64,000 bases of DNA from DATARH01 sp963705325 (GTDB lineage: Bacteria; Pseudomonadota; Alphaproteobacteria; ATCC43930; CGMCC-115725): contig OY970069.1 of NCBI GenBank assembly GCA_963705325.1, positions 2,790,001-2,854,000 on the forward strand, given 5' to 3'. The position numbers were made by a program, and so were the translations under genes. Below, piece after piece: positions 26,166 to 35,905 of the stretch (its first letter is position 1; the number at the start of each line of letters is the position of its first letter). Under the pieces are notes generated by a model that had not been told where the DNA came from, did no database searches, and saw only the letters and a list, made by a program, of their open reading frames with translations.

Positions 26166-27454
26166 AGCCGCCGCTTAAGATCGCCGTCGCTGGCCTTGGC
26201 ACGGTCGGCGTCGGGACCTTACAGCTGATCGAGCGTCAGGCGGCGCGGCTCGCGGTGCGAGCGGGGCAGCCGATTGTCGTCACGGCGGTCTCGGCGCGCG
26301 ATCGCACCGCCGACCGGGGCGTCGATCTCTCGTCGATGCGCTGGTGCGACGACGCGGTGGCGCTCGCCGCGATCCCTGACGTCGACGTGGTGGTCGAGCT
26401 CATCGGCGGGTCCGATGGGGTGGCGAGGCGGCTGGTCGAGGCGGCGCTCGCCGCGGGGAAGCATGTCGTCACAGCCAACAAGGCGCTGATGGCGCATCAT
26501 GGCACGGCGCTCGCCGCCGCGTCCGAGAAGCAAGGCGTCGCCCTCGCTTTCGAGGCGGCGGTCGCGGGCGGCATCCCGATCATTAAGACGCTGCGCGAGG
26601 GGCTGGCGGGCAACCGCATCTCGCGCGTCTACGGCATCCTCAACGGCACCACGAATTACATCCTCACGACGATGCGCGAGAGCGGCCGCGAGTTCGCCGA
26701 GGTGCTCGCCGAGGCGCAGCGGCTCGGCTATGCCGAGGCGGATCCCAGCTTCGACATCGACGGGGTCGACGCCTCGCACAAGCTGGCGATCCTCGCAAGC
26801 GTCGCCTTTGGCCGGCCGGTCGATCTCGCCGGTGTCCATACCGAGGGTATCCGCCATGTCTCGCGGCTCGACATCGAGTTCGCGGACGAGTTGGGCTACC
26901 GCATCAAGCTCCTCGGCATCGCCCGCCTGACCGAGGACGGGCTCGAGCAGCGCGTCCATCCCTGCCTGGTCAAGCGCGAGACCCCGATTGCCGCGGTCGA
27001 GGGCGTCTTTAACGGCATCGTCGCGGAGGGCGATTTCGTTGGTCAGCTCATGCTGGAGGGCCGCGGCGCGGGCGCGTATCCGACCGCCTCGGCGGTGGTT
27101 GCCGACCTCGTCGACATTGCTGCCGGCCGCCATGTCCCGCCCTTCGGCGTTCCGGCCGCCTCGCTCGAAAATTTACCCGGCGCGCCGATGGAGAGCCACC
27201 GCGGCGCCTATTACATTCGGCTCATGGTCTTGGATCAGCCGGGCGTCATCGCCGATATTGCGGCGGCGCTGCGCGATCAGCAGGTCTCGATGGAATCGAT
27301 AATTCAGCATGGCCGCGCCCCGGGCGAGGCGGTGCCGATCGTGCTCACCACCCACGAGACGGTCGAGGCGGCGATGCAACGCGCGCTCGACGCGATCGCC
27401 AAGCTCGGCAGCGTGCTGGAGCCGCCGCGAATGATCCGCATCGAGGATTTTTGA
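26162..27454 (+). CDS. hom: Homoserine dehydrogenase
   Basis: This 430-residue enzyme reduces aspartate semialdehyde to homoserine with NAD(P)H on the way to threonine and methionine. AGLGTVGVGTLQLI is the Rossmann loop. VTANKALMAHHG and AAVAGGIPII line the active site, GILNGTTNYILT is the substrate-binding signature, and SFDIDGVDASHKLAILAS follows with the catalytic Lys. The C-terminal ~80 residues (RLMVLDQPGVIADIAAAL) form an ACT domain that senses threonine in this family. The order hom-glpX-recJ is common in Alphaproteobacteria. The start overlaps the upstream lipoprotein stop. Confidence 0.96.
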   Translation: MKPPLKIAVAGLGTVGVGTLQLIERQAARLAVRAGQPIVVTAVSARDRTADRGVDLSSMRWCDDAVALAAIPDVDVVVELIGGSDGVARRLVEAALAAGKHVVTANKALMAHHGTALAAASEKQGVALAFEAAVAGGIPIIKTLREGLAGNRISRVYGILNGTTNYILTTMRESGREFAEVLAEAQRLGYAEADPSFDIDGVDASHKLAILASVAFGRPVDLAGVHTEGIRHVSRLDIEFADELGYRIKLLGIARLTEDGLEQRVHPCLVKRETPIAAVEGVFNGIVAEGDFVGQLMLEGRGAGAYPTASAVVADLVDIAAGRHVPPFGVPAASLENLPGAPMESHRGAYYIRLMVLDQPGVIADIAAALRDQQVSMESIIQHGRAPGEAVPIVLTTHETVEAAMQRALDAIAKLGSVLEPPRMIRIEDF

Positions 27455-27476
27455 TCAAAAAACCAGGGAGGAGAGC

Positions 27477-28469
27477 GTGGTCGACGATACCCCCAAGATG
27501 GACCGCAACCTGGCGCTCGAAGCGGTCCGCGTCACCGAGATCGCGGCGCTGTCGGCGTCGCGTCTGATGGGGCGCGGTGACGAGAAAGCGGCCGACCAGG
27601 CGGCGGTCGATGCGATGCGCCAGGCGCTGAACGGCCTCACCATCGACGGCACCGTCGTGATCGGCGAGGGCGAGCGCGACGAGGCGCCGATGCTCTATAT
27701 CGGCGAAAAGGTCGGCACGGGGCAGGGGCCGAAGATCGACATCGCACTCGATCCTCTTGAGGGCACCACCATCACCGCGAAAGGCGGCGGCAATGCCCTC
27801 GCGGTGCTCGCGATGGCCGACGACGGCGGCTTCCTCAATGCCCCCGATGTTTACATGGAGAAGATCGCGGTCGGCGGCGGGCTGCCCGAGGGCGTCGTCG
27901 ATATCGACGAGACCCCCGCCAACAATCTCAAGAACCTCGCGAAGGCCAAGAAGGCCGAGATCGCCGACCTTGTCGTCTGCATCCTCGATCGGCCGCGCCA
28001 TGCCGATCTGATCGCCAACGTGCGGGCCGCTGGCGCGCGGATCATGCTCATCGGCGACGGCGACGTCAGCGGCGTCATCGCCACCACCGACCCCGAAACC
28101 GGGATCGACATTTACATGGGTTCGGGCGGTGCGCCGGAGGGCGTGCTGGCGGCCGCCGCGTTGCGCTGCATTGGCGGCCAGATGCAGGGCAAGTTGCTCT
28201 TCCGCAACGATGACGAGCGCGGCCGCGCGCATCGGCTCGGTGTCACCGTTCTCGACCGCGTCTACGGGTTGCTCGACTTGGCGCATGGCGACGTGATGTT
28301 CGCTGCGACCGGTGTCACCAACGGCACCATGCTGCGCGGGGTGCGGCGCTTCCCAGGCGGCGCGATAACCCATTCGGTGGTGATGCGCTCGCGCACCGGC
28401 ACGGTGCGCTGGGTCGAGGCGAAACACGATTTGACGCGCAAGGAGAGCTTCGCCCGGTTCTCGCGCTAA
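27477..28469 (+). CDS. glpX: Class II fructose-1,6-bisphosphatase
   Basis: A 330-residue enzyme removing the 1-phosphate of fructose-1,6-bisphosphate in gluconeogenesis; some members also act on sedoheptulose bisphosphate. IGEGERDEAPMLYIGEKVG and DPLEGTT carry the metal-binding Asp and Glu residues, and MGSGGAPEGVLAAAALRC is the conserved late block. Length is normal for GlpX. The start is GTG at 27477 with GGGAGGAGA upstream. It follows hom by 22 bases and precedes recJ by 55 bases, with a small hairpin (GGCCGAGG-gtg-CCTCGGCC, 28487-28505) between them. Confidence 0.96.
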   Translation: MVDDTPKMDRNLALEAVRVTEIAALSASRLMGRGDEKAADQAAVDAMRQALNGLTIDGTVVIGEGERDEAPMLYIGEKVGTGQGPKIDIALDPLEGTTITAKGGGNALAVLAMADDGGFLNAPDVYMEKIAVGGGLPEGVVDIDETPANNLKNLAKAKKAEIADLVVCILDRPRHADLIANVRAAGARIMLIGDGDVSGVIATTDPETGIDIYMGSGGAPEGVLAAAALRCIGGQMQGKLLFRNDDERGRAHRLGVTVLDRVYGLLDLAHGDVMFAATGVTNGTMLRGVRRFPGGAITHSVVMRSRTGTVRWVEAKHDLTRKESFARFSR

Positions 28470-28524
28470 ATTTTTTCGATTGTTCTGGCCGAGGGTGCCT
28501 CGGCCATCCCCTGGGGGAGGGGAA

Positions 28525-30321
28525 GTGGGGGACAGCACGGCATTTCTCGCGGTCGAGCGCTCGGCGAGTGGTCGTCGCTGGCGTTTGCGCCACGCCTGCG
28601 ACGACGGCGCGGCGGCGGCGATCGCGAGCCAGCTCGCGGTGCCGGAAATCCTCGCTCGCCTGTTGTCCCAGCGCGGCGTCGGGCTCGACGAGGCGGCGCG
28701 GTTTCTCGCCCCGCGCCTGCGCGACCAGCTGCCCGACCCGGCACACCTACAGGACATGGACCGTGCCGTCGAGCGTCTGGTTCGTGCGATCAGGGAGCAC
28801 GAGAAGATCGTGGTCTTCGGCGATTACGACGTCGACGGCGCGACCTCGGCGGCATTGTTGCTGCGCTTTTTCGCGGCCGTCGGAGCCGAGGGCGGGCTCT
28901 ATGTTCCCGATCGCATACGCGAGGGCTACGGTCCCAACGCGCCGGCGCTGTTGCGCCTCAAGGATGAGGGCGTTGGCCTCGTGATTTGCGTCGATTGCGG
29001 CACGACCGCACACGAGGCGCTGGAGGCAGCGAAAGACGCTGGCCTCGACCTCCTCGTCATCGACCATCACGTCGCTGAGCCGTTGCTACCGAGCGCGGTC
29101 GCGGTGGTCAACCCGAACCGGCTCGACGAGGCAAGCGCGCACGGCAACTTGGCGGCGGTGGGCGTCGCTTTCCTGCTCGCCGTGGCCGCCAACCGGGCGC
29201 TGCGCGATGCCGGCTGGTACCGTGCTCGCCCCGAGCCCGACCTGCTGCAATGGCTCGACCTCGTCGCGCTCGGCACGGTGTGCGACGTGGTGCCGTTGAT
29301 CGGCCTCAACCGAGCGCTCGTTGCGCAGGGGCTCAAGGTTGCGTCGCGCGGCGCCAATCTCGGCATGGCGGCGCTGGCTGCGCTCGGCGCCGCGCCCGGG
29401 CGGATCGAGCCTGTCAACGCCTATCAGCTCGGCTATGTCCTGGGGCCGCGGGTCAATGCCGGCGGCCGGGTCGGCGCCGCCGATCTCGGCGCGCGGCTGC
29501 TCTCGACCGATGACCCGGTGCTTGCCGCCGAGTTGGCGCAACGCCTCGACGGCTACAACAAGGAACGCCGCGAGATCGAGCGTGCGACGCTGGAAGCGGC
29601 GATCGAGCTGGTCGAGCGCCAGAACGCGGAGTCGCCGGTGCTGGTGTTCGCCGCGGCCGAAGGCTGGCACCCCGGGGTCATCGGCATTGTCGCCGCGCGG
29701 CTGCGCGAGCGCTACGAACGCCCGGCTTGCGTCGTCGCGCTCGCTGATGGCATTGGCAGAGGGTCGGGCCGCTCAATCCCCGGCTTGGCGCTCGGCTCCG
29801 CGGTGATCGCCGCGCGCCAGGCGGGGTTGCTGATCAATGGCGGCGGGCACGCGATGGCCGCCGGGTTTACCGTGGCCGCCGACAAGCTCGTCGAACTGCA
29901 AGACTTCCTCAGCGCGCGCTTGAACGATGGGCTCGATCACGCCAAGCTCGTGCCAGAATTGGCGATCGACGCCGCGATCACGCCGGGTGCGGCGTCCGGC
30001 GGTCTGGTCGCCCAGCTCGACGGGCTTGCCCCGTTCGGCTCGGCCAACCCCGAGCCGCGTTTTGCGTTTCCGGCCGTGCGCGCTGGCTATGTTGAGCCGG
30101 TCGGCACCGGGCATCTACGGCTGCGCATTGTCGACGCGCTCGGGAGCGGCCCGAGCTTGAACGCCATCGCCTTTCGCGCCGCCGACACGCCCGTGGGCAA
30201 ACTCTTGACCGAGGCGAAGGGCAGGGCCATCCACATTGCCGGCCATTTGCGGCGCGACACCTGGCGCGGGGGCGACGCGGTGCAACTGGTTGTCGACGAC
30301 GCTGCGTCGGTGGATGGCTGA
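28525..30321 (+). CDS. recJ: Single-stranded-DNA-specific exonuclease RecJ
   Basis: A 598-residue DHH-superfamily 5'-3' exonuclease used in recombination and mismatch repair. VVFGDYDVDGATSAALL is motif I with metal-binding aspartates, VICVDCGTTAHEAL is motif II, and LLVIDHHVAEPLLP is the DHH motif III. AVGVAFLLA and RVNAGGRVG follow. GGGHAMAAGFTV is the DHHA1 signature. The C-terminus is the OB-like domain. The open frame begins at 28480, but the GTG at 28525 has GGGGGAGG four bases ahead and fits the family start, so it is chosen. Confidence 0.95.
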   Translation: MGDSTAFLAVERSASGRRWRLRHACDDGAAAAIASQLAVPEILARLLSQRGVGLDEAARFLAPRLRDQLPDPAHLQDMDRAVERLVRAIREHEKIVVFGDYDVDGATSAALLLRFFAAVGAEGGLYVPDRIREGYGPNAPALLRLKDEGVGLVICVDCGTTAHEALEAAKDAGLDLLVIDHHVAEPLLPSAVAVVNPNRLDEASAHGNLAAVGVAFLLAVAANRALRDAGWYRARPEPDLLQWLDLVALGTVCDVVPLIGLNRALVAQGLKVASRGANLGMAALAALGAAPGRIEPVNAYQLGYVLGPRVNAGGRVGAADLGARLLSTDDPVLAAELAQRLDGYNKERREIERATLEAAIELVERQNAESPVLVFAAAEGWHPGVIGIVAARLRERYERPACVVALADGIGRGSGRSIPGLALGSAVIAARQAGLLINGGGHAMAAGFTVAADKLVELQDFLSARLNDGLDHAKLVPELAIDAAITPGAASGGLVAQLDGLAPFGSANPEPRFAFPAVRAGYVEPVGTGHLRLRIVDALGSGPSLNAIAFRAADTPVGKLLTEAKGRAIHIAGHLRRDTWRGGDAVQLVVDDAASVDG

Positions 30322-30335
30322 AGCGGAGAACCCTC

Positions 30336-30953
30336 ATGGTCGACCAGACCGATATCCCCGAAGGGGTGCACGAGCATCACCATCATACGGAAGAGGGCGG
30401 GGACGCCGGATTCCGCCGGTGGGCGGCGATTTATCTCGGAGTCGTGGCGATGCTGCTCGCGATCTCGTCACTGGGCGGGGGCAAGGCGACCAAGGAAATG
30501 CTCGCCCTTAACATCCGCGTCTCCGATACCTATGCGTTCGCCCAGGCGAAATATCTCCGAGAGACCGCTTACGAACTCGCCGCCGATCAGCTCGAGGCAG
30601 AGCTCGCGGCGCTTCCCGCGATACCGGACACCGCGAAAGCGGCGATAACCGCGACGATCGACAAATACCACAAACAGGCGGCGCGCTTCGCAAGCGACCC
30701 GTCAACCCACGAGGGGCGTAAGGAGCTGCTCGCGAAGGCCAAGGAATTGGAAGCCGAACGCGACCATGCCGAGGCCCAGGACCCCAACTTTCAGTTCGCC
30801 GCCGCCCTGTTCCAGATCGCGATCGTGCTCGGATCGGTCTCGATCGTCGCGTCCTCACGCGCGCTAATCGGCCTCAGCGCGATCCTCACCACCGCCGCCG
30901 TGTTGCTGACGATAAACGGCTTCTTTCTTATCGTGCCGATGCCGGCTGGTTAG
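30336..30953 (+). CDS. DUF4337 family membrane protein
   Basis: A 205-residue protein with a His-rich start (EHHHHTEEGG), a membrane helix at about 29-47, a soluble helical middle part rich in Glu, Ala and Lys, and two or three helices at the C-terminus (about 150-202). This arrangement matches the DUF4337 family, of unknown function. The middle section (residues ~55-140) is predicted helical and may form a coiled coil. It follows recJ by 14 bases and is transcribed the same way, so it may belong to the hom-glpX-recJ transcript. It is convergent with the MFS gene, with five bases between stops. Confidence 0.8.
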   Translation: MVDQTDIPEGVHEHHHHTEEGGDAGFRRWAAIYLGVVAMLLAISSLGGGKATKEMLALNIRVSDTYAFAQAKYLRETAYELAADQLEAELAALPAIPDTAKAAITATIDKYHKQAARFASDPSTHEGRKELLAKAKELEAERDHAEAQDPNFQFAAALFQIAIVLGSVSIVASSRALIGLSAILTTAAVLLTINGFFLIVPMPAG

Positions 30954-30958
30954 GGCCC

Positions 30959-32233
30959 TCAGGTCGGTTCCGCGGACATAATCTCGGCCGTGCCACCGTC
31001 GAGTTCGGCAAGGCTGCGGCCGCGAGTCTCCGGCAGCATCAGCAGCATCACGATCATCACTCCGAACGCCAGACCGCTGAAGATCGCGATCGTCGCGCCG
31101 AGCGCCATGCCTTCAGCGAGAAAACCGACCATGGTGGGGAAGAACGAGCCGATCGCCCTGCCGGCATTGTAGCAAAAGCCCTGGCCGGTCCCGCGCACCG
31201 CTGTCGGGTAGAGCTCGGTCATGAACGGTCCCATTGGCGGGAACTTCATCAGCAGGAAGATGTTAAGGGGGATGCCGAGCCAGAAGATGCCCCCGTTGGT
31301 CAGCGGTGCGAACATGAACACCAGCACGAGCACCAACGAGCCGATCGCCGAGGTCAGGAAGGTCCATTTGCGGCCGATCGCGTCGCTGAGCCAGGTGCCG
31401 ATCAGGAAGCCAACCAGCGCGCCTAGGATCTGCACCAGGAGGAACCCGCCGGTGCTGGTCGACGACAGGCCACGCACGGTGCGCAGATAGGTCGGCATCC
31501 AGATGCTGAGCGCGTAGCCGCCGCCCTGCGCGCCACTGACCATCAGCGCGACCTTGACGGTCGTCCACAGATACGGTCCGCGGAATGCCGAGAACAGGTG
31601 CGCCACGCCGACCGCGGGGCGAGCTTGGCGCTGCGCTTGATGGATTTCCGGCTCCTCAATGTGGCGGCGGATATAGAAGACGAACACCGCAGGAAACAAC
31701 CCGACGCCGAACAGCACGCGCCACGCCAAGGCCTCGGGCAACAGCCAATAGACGGCGGTGTACACCAGAGCCGAGGCGCCCCAGCCGACCGCCCAGCCGG
31801 TCTGCACGAGACCTACGCCGCGCCCGCGGTATTTGTCGCGGATGACCTCGCCCATCAGCACCGCGCCGGCCGCCCATTCGCCGCCAAAGCCGAAGCCGTG
31901 CAGTGCTCGCAGGATAAAAAGCTGCTCGAAATTTTGCGCGAACGCGCACAGGAAGGTGAAGAACGAATACCAGAGGATCGTGATCTGCAGCATCTTCACT
32001 CGGCCGAAACGGTCGGCGAGGGTGCCGCTGAACCAGCCGCCGAGCGAGGAGATCAGCAGGGTCACCGTACCGATCAACCCAGCTTCGCCCTTCGAGATGC
32101 CCCAGACAGCGATCACCGTCGGGATCACGAAGCTGTACATCTGCACGTCAAAGGCATCGAGCGACCAGCCGCCGAAGCAGGCGAACATAGTGCTGCGTTC
32201 CTTGGCGGTCAGGTCGCGGAACCAGGCCAGCAT
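30959..32233 (-). CDS. MFS transporter, aromatic acid/sialate-type
   Basis: A 424-residue transporter with 12 predicted membrane helices. GTLADRFGRVKML between helices 2 and 3 is the major-facilitator signature, and LHGFGFGGEWAAGAVLMGEV matches the AAHS/sialate-proton symporter branch. The RGRSLAEL motif closes the protein. The likely substrate is a carboxylate, but which one is not clear from sequence. The frame begins at a GTG (32245), yet the ATG at 32233 follows GGAGG by five bases and is taken as the start. It is divergent from pncA with about 87 bases between. Confidence 0.85.
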   Translation of the reverse strand: MLAWFRDLTAKERSTMFACFGGWSLDAFDVQMYSFVIPTVIAVWGISKGEAGLIGTVTLLISSLGGWFSGTLADRFGRVKMLQITILWYSFFTFLCAFAQNFEQLFILRALHGFGFGGEWAAGAVLMGEVIRDKYRGRGVGLVQTGWAVGWGASALVYTAVYWLLPEALAWRVLFGVGLFPAVFVFYIRRHIEEPEIHQAQRQARPAVGVAHLFSAFRGPYLWTTVKVALMVSGAQGGGYALSIWMPTYLRTVRGLSSTSTGGFLLVQILGALVGFLIGTWLSDAIGRKWTFLTSAIGSLVLVLVFMFAPLTNGGIFWLGIPLNIFLLMKFPPMGPFMTELYPTAVRGTGQGFCYNAGRAIGSFFPTMVGFLAEGMALGATIAIFSGLAFGVMIVMLLMLPETRGRSLAELDGGTAEIMSAEPT

Positions 32234-32319
32234 CGTTTCCTCCACATACGCGTTGTCTTTGTCGGCAAGTGAAGCGGATATTCGGTGAGTCTGTCACCCT
32301 GGAGAAACGCGCGGCGGCC

Positions 32320-32931
32320 ATGCAAGCAGCGAGCGATTGCGACGTCCTTCTGGTAGTGGATATTCAGAATGATTTTTGCCCCGGCGGCGCGCTGGCTGTG
32401 CCGGGCGGCGACGCGGTCGTGCCCGTGGTCAACCGGCTGGCGCACGATTTCGTCCATGTCGTGCTGACCCAGGATTGGCACCCGGCCGGGCATTCGTCGT
32501 TCGCCAGCGCACACCCCGGCAAACACCCCTTCGAGATCGTCGAAATGACCTACGGCCAACAGGTTCTCTGGCCGGACCATTGCGTCCAGGGAACGCCGGG
32601 CGCGGCGTTCCATCCAGAGCTCGATATCCCCCATGCCGAGCTGATCATCCGCAAGGGCTTCCACTTGGCGATCAATTCCTATTCGGCGTTCCGGGAAAAC
32701 GATCGCAAGACCCCGACGGGACTCGCCTCATATATGCGCGAGCGCGGTTTCGAGCGTGTCACCCTGTGTGGGCTCGCGACCGATTTTTGCGTCGTGTATT
32801 CGGCGCTCGACGCCCGGGCCGCCGGGTTCGCCGTATCGGCGGTACTCGACGCCTGCCGCGGCCTCGATGTCGACGGTTCGCTCGCCCGCGCGTTCGATGA
32901 CATGCGCAACGCGGGCGTCTCGCTGATTTAG
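32320..32931 (+). CDS. pncA: Nicotinamidase
   Basis: A 203-residue isochorismatase-fold enzyme that converts nicotinamide to nicotinate in NAD salvage. The catalytic Asp is in VVDIQNDFCPGGALAV, the Lys in IIRKGF, and the Cys in GLATDFCVVYSA. DWHPAGHSSFA carries the metal-binding Asp and His pair, and DHCVQGTPGA is typical of PncA. The frame extends 17 codons upstream to a GTG at 32269; the ATG at 32320 matches the family start better, although no strong ribosome site precedes either. It is divergent from the MFS gene and convergent with the FAAL gene. Confidence 0.93.
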   Translation: MQAASDCDVLLVVDIQNDFCPGGALAVPGGDAVVPVVNRLAHDFVHVVLTQDWHPAGHSSFASAHPGKHPFEIVEMTYGQQVLWPDHCVQGTPGAAFHPELDIPHAELIIRKGFHLAINSYSAFRENDRKTPTGLASYMRERGFERVTLCGLATDFCVVYSALDARAAGFAVSAVLDACRGLDVDGSLARAFDDMRNAGVSLI

Positions 32932-32942
32932 ATCGCACTGCC

Positions 32943-34676
32943 TCAGACGGTCTTGAGTTGGCGTTCGCGCCACAGCCTTGCCGTCAGCGCGCGTTGAATC
33001 TTGCCGCTGGTGGTTTTCGGCAGCGTTCCCGGTGCGATCAGCACGATCTCCGCGGGATTGACCTCGTGTTCGGTCACCACCGCTTCGCGGATCGAGCCGA
33101 CGAGATCATCGATATCGATATTGTGACGGTGAGTGCGCTCGATTTCCTGAACCACGATCAACCGCTCGCCCCCGGTCGGGTCGGCGGCGGCAAAGGCGGC
33201 GCCGGCGTTGGGCCGCAAGGCCCGGTGACTCGCTTGCACCGTGTATTCGATGTCTTGCGGATAGTGGTTGATCCCGCGCACGATGATGAGCTCCTTGATC
33301 CGGCCAGTAACAAAGAGCTCGCCGGTCTCGTCGAGAAAACCGAGATCGCCCGTACGTAGCCAGGTGCTGCCATCGCTGCCGGCGATGTGCGCGGCGAAGG
33401 TGGTCCGGCTCGCCTCGGGGTTTTGCCAATATCCGCCGGCGACATTGGGGCCGCTTACCCAGATCTCGCCGACCCGCAGCGGATCGAGCACGGTACAGCT
33501 TTCCGGATCGACGATGGCGATGCGCTCGCCTACCAGGGCGCGGCCGCAGCCGACGACTCGCTGCGTGTCCTCGGATGCGGCGGGCGGCTCGGCGCGATGT
33601 TGCTGCAGTCCCGAGGCGCTGACGGCGCGGATTGGTGCGCCGCGTCCCGGTGGGCCGGCGGAAACCAGCAGCGTCGCTTCAGCCATGCCGTATCCCGGCC
33701 ACATCGCCCTCGCGGCGAACCCGTGCGGCGCGAAGGTCGCGTTGAACCGCTCGATGGTGTCGGCGCGCACGGTTTCGGCCCCATTAAGGGCGATCCGCCA
33801 GCACGACAGGTCGACATCGGCCATCTCCTCGGCGTTGTAGCGGCCGACGCAAAGGTCGAAGGCGAAATTGGGCCCCGAGGCGACTTCGGCACGATAGGCG
33901 TGGATTGCCCGCAGCCACGAGAGCGGCCGCTGCAAGAACCCGACCGGGCTCATCAGCACGCAAAGCGCTCCGACATAGAGCGTCTGCAGCACGTTGAAGA
34001 TCAGCCCCATGTCGTGATGCAGCGGGACCCAGCTGACATAGGTGGAGCGCCGCGTGTTATTGGAGACGAGGCGGATCATCTCGAGGTTTTCGAGCAGGTT
34101 GGCGTGGCTGACCATCACCCCCTTGGGGGCGGAGGTCGAGCCCGATGTGTATTGCAGAAACGCGATATCCGAGCGCGCCGGCGGCGGCGCCGTGGTTTGC
34201 CCTCCCGCTTCGGCTTCGCTTTCGGCGTCGGTCGCGATCCATTCGAGCGGATGGCTCGAGAAGCGTTCAGGGAGATCGCTGCGCGGGCCGTGCAACAAGC
34301 TCGACGCGGTTAGCGCGAGCCGCGGCCGGCAATCCGCGACGATGCTGTCGGCGGCATCGCGCCCGGCGTTTCGCCGCGGCACCATGAGCGGAACGGCAAT
34401 GACCTTGGCGCGAAGGCAGGCAAAGAAGGCGATGATGAAATCGAGCCCCGGCGGAAATAGCAGCAAGGCTCGCTCGCGGGGGCCGGCGGACATGGCAATC
34501 CGCCGGGCCAGCAGCCCCGAGCGCCACTCAAGCTCGCCAAAGCTCAGCGCCGCGGCTTCGCCGCCGCGCTCGTTGAGGAAGATATAGGCCGGCTCGGCCG
34601 GATGCTCCTTCGCTCGCCACTGCAGCAGCGCGACCATCGAATCGAGGTCGCGCGGCGGCGTCCCCAAATCGGTCAC
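32943..34676 (-). CDS. Fatty acyl-AMP ligase (FAAL)
   Basis: A 577-residue adenylate-forming enzyme that activates a fatty acid as acyl-AMP and passes it to an acyl carrier protein rather than to CoA. LQYTSGSTSAPKGVMVSH is the ATP loop, WPGYGMAEATLLVS is motif A5, and WLRTGDLGFLDE with RIKELIIVRGINHYPQDIE are A7 and A8. The C-terminal lysine is in TTSGKIQR. The inserted segment between the sub-domains (after VTGRIKELIIV, ending near THRHNIDI) is typical of FAALs. The start is GTG at 34676, overlapping the ACP stop, so ligase and carrier are coupled. Confidence 0.9.
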   Translation of the reverse strand: MTDLGTPPRDLDSMVALLQWRAKEHPAEPAYIFLNERGGEAAALSFGELEWRSGLLARRIAMSAGPRERALLLFPPGLDFIIAFFACLRAKVIAVPLMVPRRNAGRDAADSIVADCRPRLALTASSLLHGPRSDLPERFSSHPLEWIATDAESEAEAGGQTTAPPPARSDIAFLQYTSGSTSAPKGVMVSHANLLENLEMIRLVSNNTRRSTYVSWVPLHHDMGLIFNVLQTLYVGALCVLMSPVGFLQRPLSWLRAIHAYRAEVASGPNFAFDLCVGRYNAEEMADVDLSCWRIALNGAETVRADTIERFNATFAPHGFAARAMWPGYGMAEATLLVSAGPPGRGAPIRAVSASGLQQHRAEPPAASEDTQRVVGCGRALVGERIAIVDPESCTVLDPLRVGEIWVSGPNVAGGYWQNPEASRTTFAAHIAGSDGSTWLRTGDLGFLDETGELFVTGRIKELIIVRGINHYPQDIEYTVQASHRALRPNAGAAFAAADPTGGERLIVVQEIERTHRHNIDIDDLVGSIREAVVTEHEVNPAEIVLIAPGTLPKTTSGKIQRALTARLWRERQLKTV

Positions 34677-34942
34677 GTGTCTCCTTTGCCGCCGGCCTCG
34701 ATCAAGAGCTGACGTGATAGCTCTGCGATCGTGGGATGGTCGAACACCATTTCGGGGTAGAGTTCGACGCCGAGATGCTCCTCGAGGGCCAGGATCAACT
34801 GCATGGCATTTGCCGAATCAAGTCCGAGACGGGCGAACTTGACGTCGTCGGCGATCTGGTCGGGCGCGATCCCAAGGATTTGGGCGATTTCTTGTGTGCA
34901 CCACTCTCGAATCTGGGCTTCCGTGGCAGATGTCGAGGGCAA
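34673..34942 (-). CDS. Acyl carrier protein, FAAL partner
   Basis: An ACP of 89 residues with the phosphopantetheine-bearing serine in LGLDSANAMQLI. Its four-helix pattern runs from TEAQIREWCTQEIAQILG to TIAELSRQLL. The TTG at 34942 is chosen because AGAAAGGA ends eight bases ahead and gives usual ACP length; a TTG at 35038 in the same frame would add 32 mostly polar residues. The stop overlaps the FAAL start by four bases (GTGA). The carrier is the expected acceptor for acyl-AMP made by FAAL. The choice of start leaves 138 bases to the divergent X1 gene, enough for two promoters. Confidence 0.88.
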   Translation of the reverse strand: MPSTSATEAQIREWCTQEIAQILGIAPDQIADDVKFARLGLDSANAMQLILALEEHLGVELYPEMVFDHPTIAELSRQLLIEAGGKGDT

Positions 34943-35080
34943 CGCCGGCGTCCTTTCTGCTGACGCGACGCTTGCGGCAAAGCGCTTGCCGCCACCGTCG
35001 TGCGATGGTTGATTAGCAATCGGGTCTACTTTGCGCAATTTTTCCGTTCATACAGCACATGTCAGCTGAGACGAGATGCA

Positions 35081-35875
35081 ATGAACGCGTCTGCCAGTAT
35101 TCATCGACGGCTGGTCTCCGGAATTTCCATCACCGTGGAGGACGCGCTTACGCTGTGGCGCGCGCGGCGGCGCCACCGGCGTCCACGGGATACCGAGCCG
35201 GGCATGCGGATGATGCACGGGGCCACCGCTCAGGAATTGATGTATCGCTTTGAGAACTTGGGAAACAACTGCGAGTTCGGGCTGGTGCAGCGGCGCTGCG
35301 GCGCCGAACCGCTGGGCTTGTTTCGTTTTGCCTCAACCTCGGCCGAGAGCGTCGTTCGAGCGCTTGAAACAGGCCTCTCCGACCTTGCCGAGCCTGGCGA
35401 TATCGATATCGAGATCGAGCTGAGCGAGCACACCAGAAAACAGTATGTAGCCCATAACCGAAAGTATGACATTCGCTTTCACACCGGGTTCAGTGACGAT
35501 CAGGGCGCGCCTGAAAAGGTTCATCGCGAAATCGTTCGCCGAACGGGGTTTCTCGCGCGCAAGCTCAACGGCGTCTTGTCCGCCGGAAACAAGATTTTGG
35601 TGTTCCGCAGCCGGGGCGATGATGATTCTGTGGGGATGAGGCTGGGCGCCGCGTTGGCTCGTATCGGCCCGAACCGGTTGCTGTGGGTGGCGCACGCGCG
35701 AAGCCGCGGCGACGCCGGTCGCGTCGAGCCGATGGCAGAGGGCATCTTAAAGGGCGAGATCGAGGCCGATAGCGATTGGGACAATATCGCACTGGAAACG
35801 TGGCTAACTTTGTGCGAGCGCGCCTATGGCCATTGGTCGCCTTTGTCCAGCGGCCAGGCCGCGCGCGACGCGTAG
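35081..35875 (+). CDS. Unknown protein X1, possible papain-like fold (DUF1796-like)
   Basis: A 264-residue protein with no confident family. The block LGNNCEFGLVQRRCGAEPL (Cys64) is almost the same as in X2 (36713-37501). Later blocks YVAHNRKYDIRFH, KILVFRSRGDD and DSDWDNIALETWLTLC also match X2. The order (LG-x-NC start, a short block with a His, a KxxRR-like helix, ILVFR strand) resembles DUF1796, a putative papain-like cysteine peptidase family found near polysaccharide genes. That is only a pattern comparison. No signal peptide or membrane helix is seen. It heads the operon X1-wcbI-like-X2-ACP. The ATG at 35081 is preferred to upstream frame extension. Confidence 0.65.
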   Translation: MNASASIHRRLVSGISITVEDALTLWRARRRHRRPRDTEPGMRMMHGATAQELMYRFENLGNNCEFGLVQRRCGAEPLGLFRFASTSAESVVRALETGLSDLAEPGDIDIEIELSEHTRKQYVAHNRKYDIRFHTGFSDDQGAPEKVHREIVRRTGFLARKLNGVLSAGNKILVFRSRGDDDSVGMRLGAALARIGPNRLLWVAHARSRGDAGRVEPMAEGILKGEIEADSDWDNIALETWLTLCERAYGHWSPLSSGQAARDA

Positions 35876-35905
35876 CGATCGCGCCATCTGTCGGCCTCGG
35901 CGAAC